From contig JACZWU010000006.1 in the NCBI GenBank assembly GCA_022571985.1, forward strand, positions 1 through 64,000: a stretch of 64,000 nucleotides of DNA, given 5' to 3'. Below, piece after piece: positions 61,911-64,000 of the stretch (within the stretch, counting starts at the first letter, position 1; every line of letters starts with the position of its first letter). Source of the DNA: Candidatus Zixiibacteriota bacterium (lineage in GTDB: Bacteria > Zixibacteria > MSB-5A5 > GN15 > FEB-12). The notes beneath the pieces were generated by a model. The model was not told where the DNA came from and did no database searches. It saw nothing but the letters and a program-made list of their open reading frames with translations. Both the position numbers and the translations under genes were made by a program.

Positions 61911-63047
61911 ATGAATTTGGAGACATTAGTAGATAAAAGAATTTGGGAAAGTATTGAGCAGTCGTATAAAGCTGGAAGTTATTCCAGTGCTATTAAGGAT
62001 GCAATGCATTTCTTGAGCGACTTAATTCGTGAAAAAAGTGGGTTAGAGGGCGATGGTGTAGCACTAATAGGTAACGCCTTTGGAGGCAAATCGCCAAAGC
62101 TTAAGGTAAACAAGATGCAAACTGAATCAGAGCAAAATGTTCAAAAAGGCATTGAACAGCTATTGAGAGGACTCTATCAAGCGATTAGAAACCCTAGAAG
62201 CCACGGGAAAACGAAAGACCCCAAGTCAGATGCTGATGCTATTATCCTATTTATCAACTACTTAATTACTATAATAGGAGCATCAAGGGGGGTATTCTCT
62301 CCCGAAGACTTTCTTCTGCGCGTTTTTGACCCTGACTTCTACGCAAATAAAAAATATGGTCAGTTACTGACAAAAGAAATTCCGACCAAAAAGAGATTCG
62401 ATATTTTTGTAACGGCACTTAGAAAAAAATCTGATGGTGATCCAGCGAAATTATATTATTTTTTCAGTACCCTCTATGCCAAATTGTCTGACGACGAACA
62501 AAATGAAATTCGTCAAATAATTTCCGACGATCTAAAAATCGCAACATCTGATGAAGAGATAATAGCAATGATAAGAATTCTGCCAGTATCATGTTGGCAA
62601 TTGTACGACGAAGTAGCTAGATTAAGGATTGAAAATAAACTGTTAATGTCCATAAAGGAAGGCAAATACCATCCAAGTTATGATTCTTGCTACGGCGGTC
62701 TTTTGGGCACCTGCACAGTTCATATTTTGAGCTCTTTTTCTATGATGAGTGAACTTGAATTAATGATTTTGGAAAAGCTGTATTCATCAAACGAGAGTGA
62801 AGAGGAATACATTCTTCGATATTTTTTTGATTATATGCCAGAAATTATTTCAGAACCTTCAGGCTCATTTGAAGTGTTTGTTAATCAAAGACTTGAGGAT
62901 GGAGACGTACGATATCGAGATGCATTATTTAGGTTGCAAGATAAAGGATTCATGAAATGGGTAGACGTTTTTGGTCCCACTTTGGCAGTTTTTAAGGAAC
63001 TATTACCAGGCACCCCAAGTCAAGATAGTGACGACTTGCCTTTTTAG
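61911..63047 (+). CDS. TIGR02391/Hypoth_Ymh family protein with HEPN-type motif
   Basis: 378 residues. The N-terminal half (about 1-125) matches the TIGR02391 pattern: IEQSYKAGSYSSAIKDAMHFLSDLIREKSG, then NVQKGIEQLLRGLYQAIRNPRSH. The motif R93-N-P-R-S-H98 fits the HEPN RxxxxH signature, so an RNase role is possible. The C-terminal 250 residues are helical with repeats of charged residues and unrecognised. Proteins of this kind are found in abortive-infection settings. AT-rich and unlike its neighbours in composition, it may have been acquired horizontally. No second component is next to it. Confidence 0.75.
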   Translation: MNLETLVDKRIWESIEQSYKAGSYSSAIKDAMHFLSDLIREKSGLEGDGVALIGNAFGGKSPKLKVNKMQTESEQNVQKGIEQLLRGLYQAIRNPRSHGKTKDPKSDADAIILFINYLITIIGASRGVFSPEDFLLRVFDPDFYANKKYGQLLTKEIPTKKRFDIFVTALRKKSDGDPAKLYYFFSTLYAKLSDDEQNEIRQIISDDLKIATSDEEIIAMIRILPVSCWQLYDEVARLRIENKLLMSIKEGKYHPSYDSCYGGLLGTCTVHILSSFSMMSELELMILEKLYSSNESEEEYILRYFFDYMPEIISEPSGSFEVFVNQRLEDGDVRYRDALFRLQDKGFMKWVDVFGPTLAVFKELLPGTPSQDSDDLPF

Positions 63048-63063
63048 AATCTCAGTTGGATGG

Positions 63064-63123
63064 CTCACCCCTCGACTCCCACGGGACTTCGTACGCTCGG
63101 GACGATGCCATTCATGGTGGGTT
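63064..63123. repeat. dispersed repeat cluster after the HEPN gene
   Basis: A degenerate copy of the CTCGACTCC...GACGAT family is followed by CATTCATGGTGGG, which recurs at about 63573-63586. These lie between the HEPN gene and the TonB remnant. Confidence 0.55.
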
Positions 63124-63183
63124 CCAGTCTAGTCCCATCTAACTAATCTCCCATTAAACAAAACCTCTGCCTCAATCGTCTTC

Positions 63184-63513
63184 TTGTTGCAGGAAGAAAC
63201 GAGCAATTATTTTGTAGTCCATAAAAAACCTATAGAACTCTTATTCAAATTTGAACCGATCTCAATTAAGAGAACACCACTGCCAACTACCGCTGTTAAA
63301 CCACCTGAGAGACCAAATATAGAAGTCGGAATTCTGGTGCCGGTGCCGGACGAAGAATACTTCGAAGATGAAATCGAAATGGAAACAACCGATTCGTTTT
63401 ACTCCGATAACGAAATCGAGTCTGGCCCGTTCGATAACGGCACTGGTTTCGGAGATGGTTTAGAAGGGAACTACAATGGCCAAGGCGATATGCCCGGGGT
63501 CAATAAGTTCGTT
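63184..63513 (+). pseudogene. TonB energy-transducer remnant
   Basis: An open frame runs from a doubtful Met at 63184. The readable part (VVHKKPIELLFKFEPISIKRTPLP; VKPPERPNIEVGILVPVPDEEYFEDEIEM; GQGDMPGVNKF) resembles the Pro/Glu-rich linker of TonB proteins in this group. The N-terminal membrane anchor and C-terminal TonB domain are absent. Beyond 63513 the frame runs straight into the GGCAGACG hairpin repeat, whose translation (VGGRRPRLP) is not protein-like. I read it as a fragment broken by repeat insertion. It could instead be a real small protein ending before the repeat. Confidence 0.4.
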
Positions 63514-63522
63514 CTTGTGGGC

Positions 63523-63542
63523 GGCAGACGCCCTCGTCTGCC
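63523..63542. repeat. CCC-loop hairpin repeat (inside TonB remnant)
   Basis: GGCAGACG-CCCT-CGTCTGCC, identical to 24964-24983. Located where the TonB-like frame loses protein character. Confidence 0.85.
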
Positions 63543-63608
63543 CCTCTTGCCTATGACTACGGCCGGGTGGCCCGCCATTCATGGTGGGTTCCTGTGTGAC
63601 CGAATTAA

Positions 63609-63693
63609 CCACCCTTCGACTCCCTCGAGTACACGGGACCTTGTCCGCTCAGAGTGACTTTGTTTTCGTGGGCGGCAGATGTCCCCATCTGCC
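63609..63693. repeat. dispersed repeat cluster upstream of the lipoprotein
   Basis: A degenerate CTTCGACTCCCTC...GAGTGAC copy is followed by the hairpin GGCAGATG-TCCC-CATCTGCC (63674-63693), in which two paired bases differ from the 63523 copy in a compensating way (C.G to T.A). Confidence 0.7.
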
Positions 63694-63810
63694 CCATAAT
63701 CGATTTTGTATATGGTTGATGTCTAGCCCTTTATTTACCCACCCACTTGATTCCTTTCAGCAATTCTGCCATATTCTCACATTCAGTTTTTTTAAAGGGT
63801 TGCATACGTT

Positions 63811-64000
63811 ATGAAATCGAGACTACTAACAACTTGCTTGCTAATAATTGTCTGTCTGATAATGGCATCATGCGGTTCATTGGATCCGAATCCTACATCG
63901 AATTCAATAGCCTTTTTCCCCCCGAGGGTAACGGGCATGTGGAAAACAAGTGAAACTGGCCCCACTCCGCTCGGCTCCTGGGGTAAACCAAAAAGTGACC
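63811..64000 (+). CDS. lipoprotein, partial (window ends)
   Basis: The first 63 codons of a gene cut by the window edge. MKSRLL begins a hydrophobic signal, with a lipobox ending IMASC, then GSLDPNPTSN. No stop occurs before the edge. The rest is unknown. It is a probable cell-envelope lipoprotein; no domain can be named from this fragment. Confidence 0.7.
   Translation, partial: MKSRLLTTCLLIIVCLIMASCGSLDPNPTSNSIAFFPPRVTGMWKTSETGPTPLGSWGKPKSD

Noticed and set aside
63581-63953. Plus-strand frames of 77 and 68 codons
   Set aside because: They run through the repeat cluster and out of frame through the lipoprotein start, whose lipobox in the other frame is convincing.
1-64000. CRISPR array
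   Set aside because: The dispersed hairpins are not regularly spaced and have no cas genes near them.

Overview
The window comes from a bacterial chromosome, most likely an uncultured member of the FCB (Fibrobacteres-Chlorobi-Bacteroidetes) side of the tree, perhaps Zixibacteria-like. This is inferred from PorV/PorQ-type barrels, TonB-dependent receptors with carboxypeptidase-like N-domains, large secreted proteins with a Por/FlgD-like C-terminal sorting domain, a GldA/GldFG ABC system, many SusC-era style outer membrane proteins, and dockerin-like tails ending in D-x-(I/V)-F-R-G-G motifs. No rRNA or species-defining marker is present, so the assignment is tentative.

Layout. 0.2-5.2 kb: an EamA transporter, a coiled-coil protein, an M48 protease, a large-type SRP RNA, a small alpha-beta barrel protein, tRNA-Ala(CGC) and a small beta-barrel, all on the minus strand. 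5.5-10.2 kb: the conserved dnaX-ybaB-recR operon followed by a membrane-TPR protein; dnaX carries a run of ten A that looks like a tau/gamma recoding site. 10.2-12.9 kb: RmuC and a gluzincin-type peptidase. 12.95-19.4 kb: a three-gene outer-membrane module (TonB-dependent receptor, sorted surface protein, PorV-like barrel). 19.7-22.8 kb: a substrate-binding protein, histidine kinase and response regulator operon. 22.8-23.7 kb: acpS-pyrE. 23.85-24.09 kb: a structured non-coding RNA candidate with its own promoter and terminator. 25.1-28.2 kb: a single-chain restriction-modification enzyme. 28.6-32.7 kb: a degenerate deacetylase, an atypical receiver, an aspartyl-protease-like protein and an outer membrane barrel. 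32.7-36.2 kb: gap-pgk-tpiA-secG and tRNA-Leu(GAG). 36.8-44.0 kb: a second copy of the three-gene outer-membrane module. 44.1-50.9 kb: a GT-C-like membrane protein with TPR tail and the GldA/GldFG/DUF4340 operon. 51.2-60.0 kb: two tandem paralogous choice-of-anchor-B/dockerin proteins separated by a complete 3.5-kb IS1-like element. 60.2-64.0 kb: an acyl-CoA synthetase, a HEPN-type (TIGR02391) protein, a TonB remnant among repeats, and the start of a lipoprotein.

The most notable object is the mobile element at 53818-57333. It has 18-bp perfect terminal inverted repeats and an 8-bp target duplication. It carries, beside an IS1-type transposase, a HigB toxin, a HigA antitoxin fused to an ImmA/IrrE-type metallopeptidase, a third co-transcribed gene, a small basic Lys/Gly-rich protein and a lipoprotein. 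Other notable points are the twin receptor/surface-protein/PorV modules, the structured RNA near 24 kb, the dnaX slippage site, and families of intergenic palindromes whose stems differ while the CCC-type loop stays.

Several strong promoters share one architecture: a TTGNNN box, a 16-bp spacer and TATATT or TATCTT. Intergenic space is rich in dispersed hairpin repeats, and no CRISPR array or rRNA is present.
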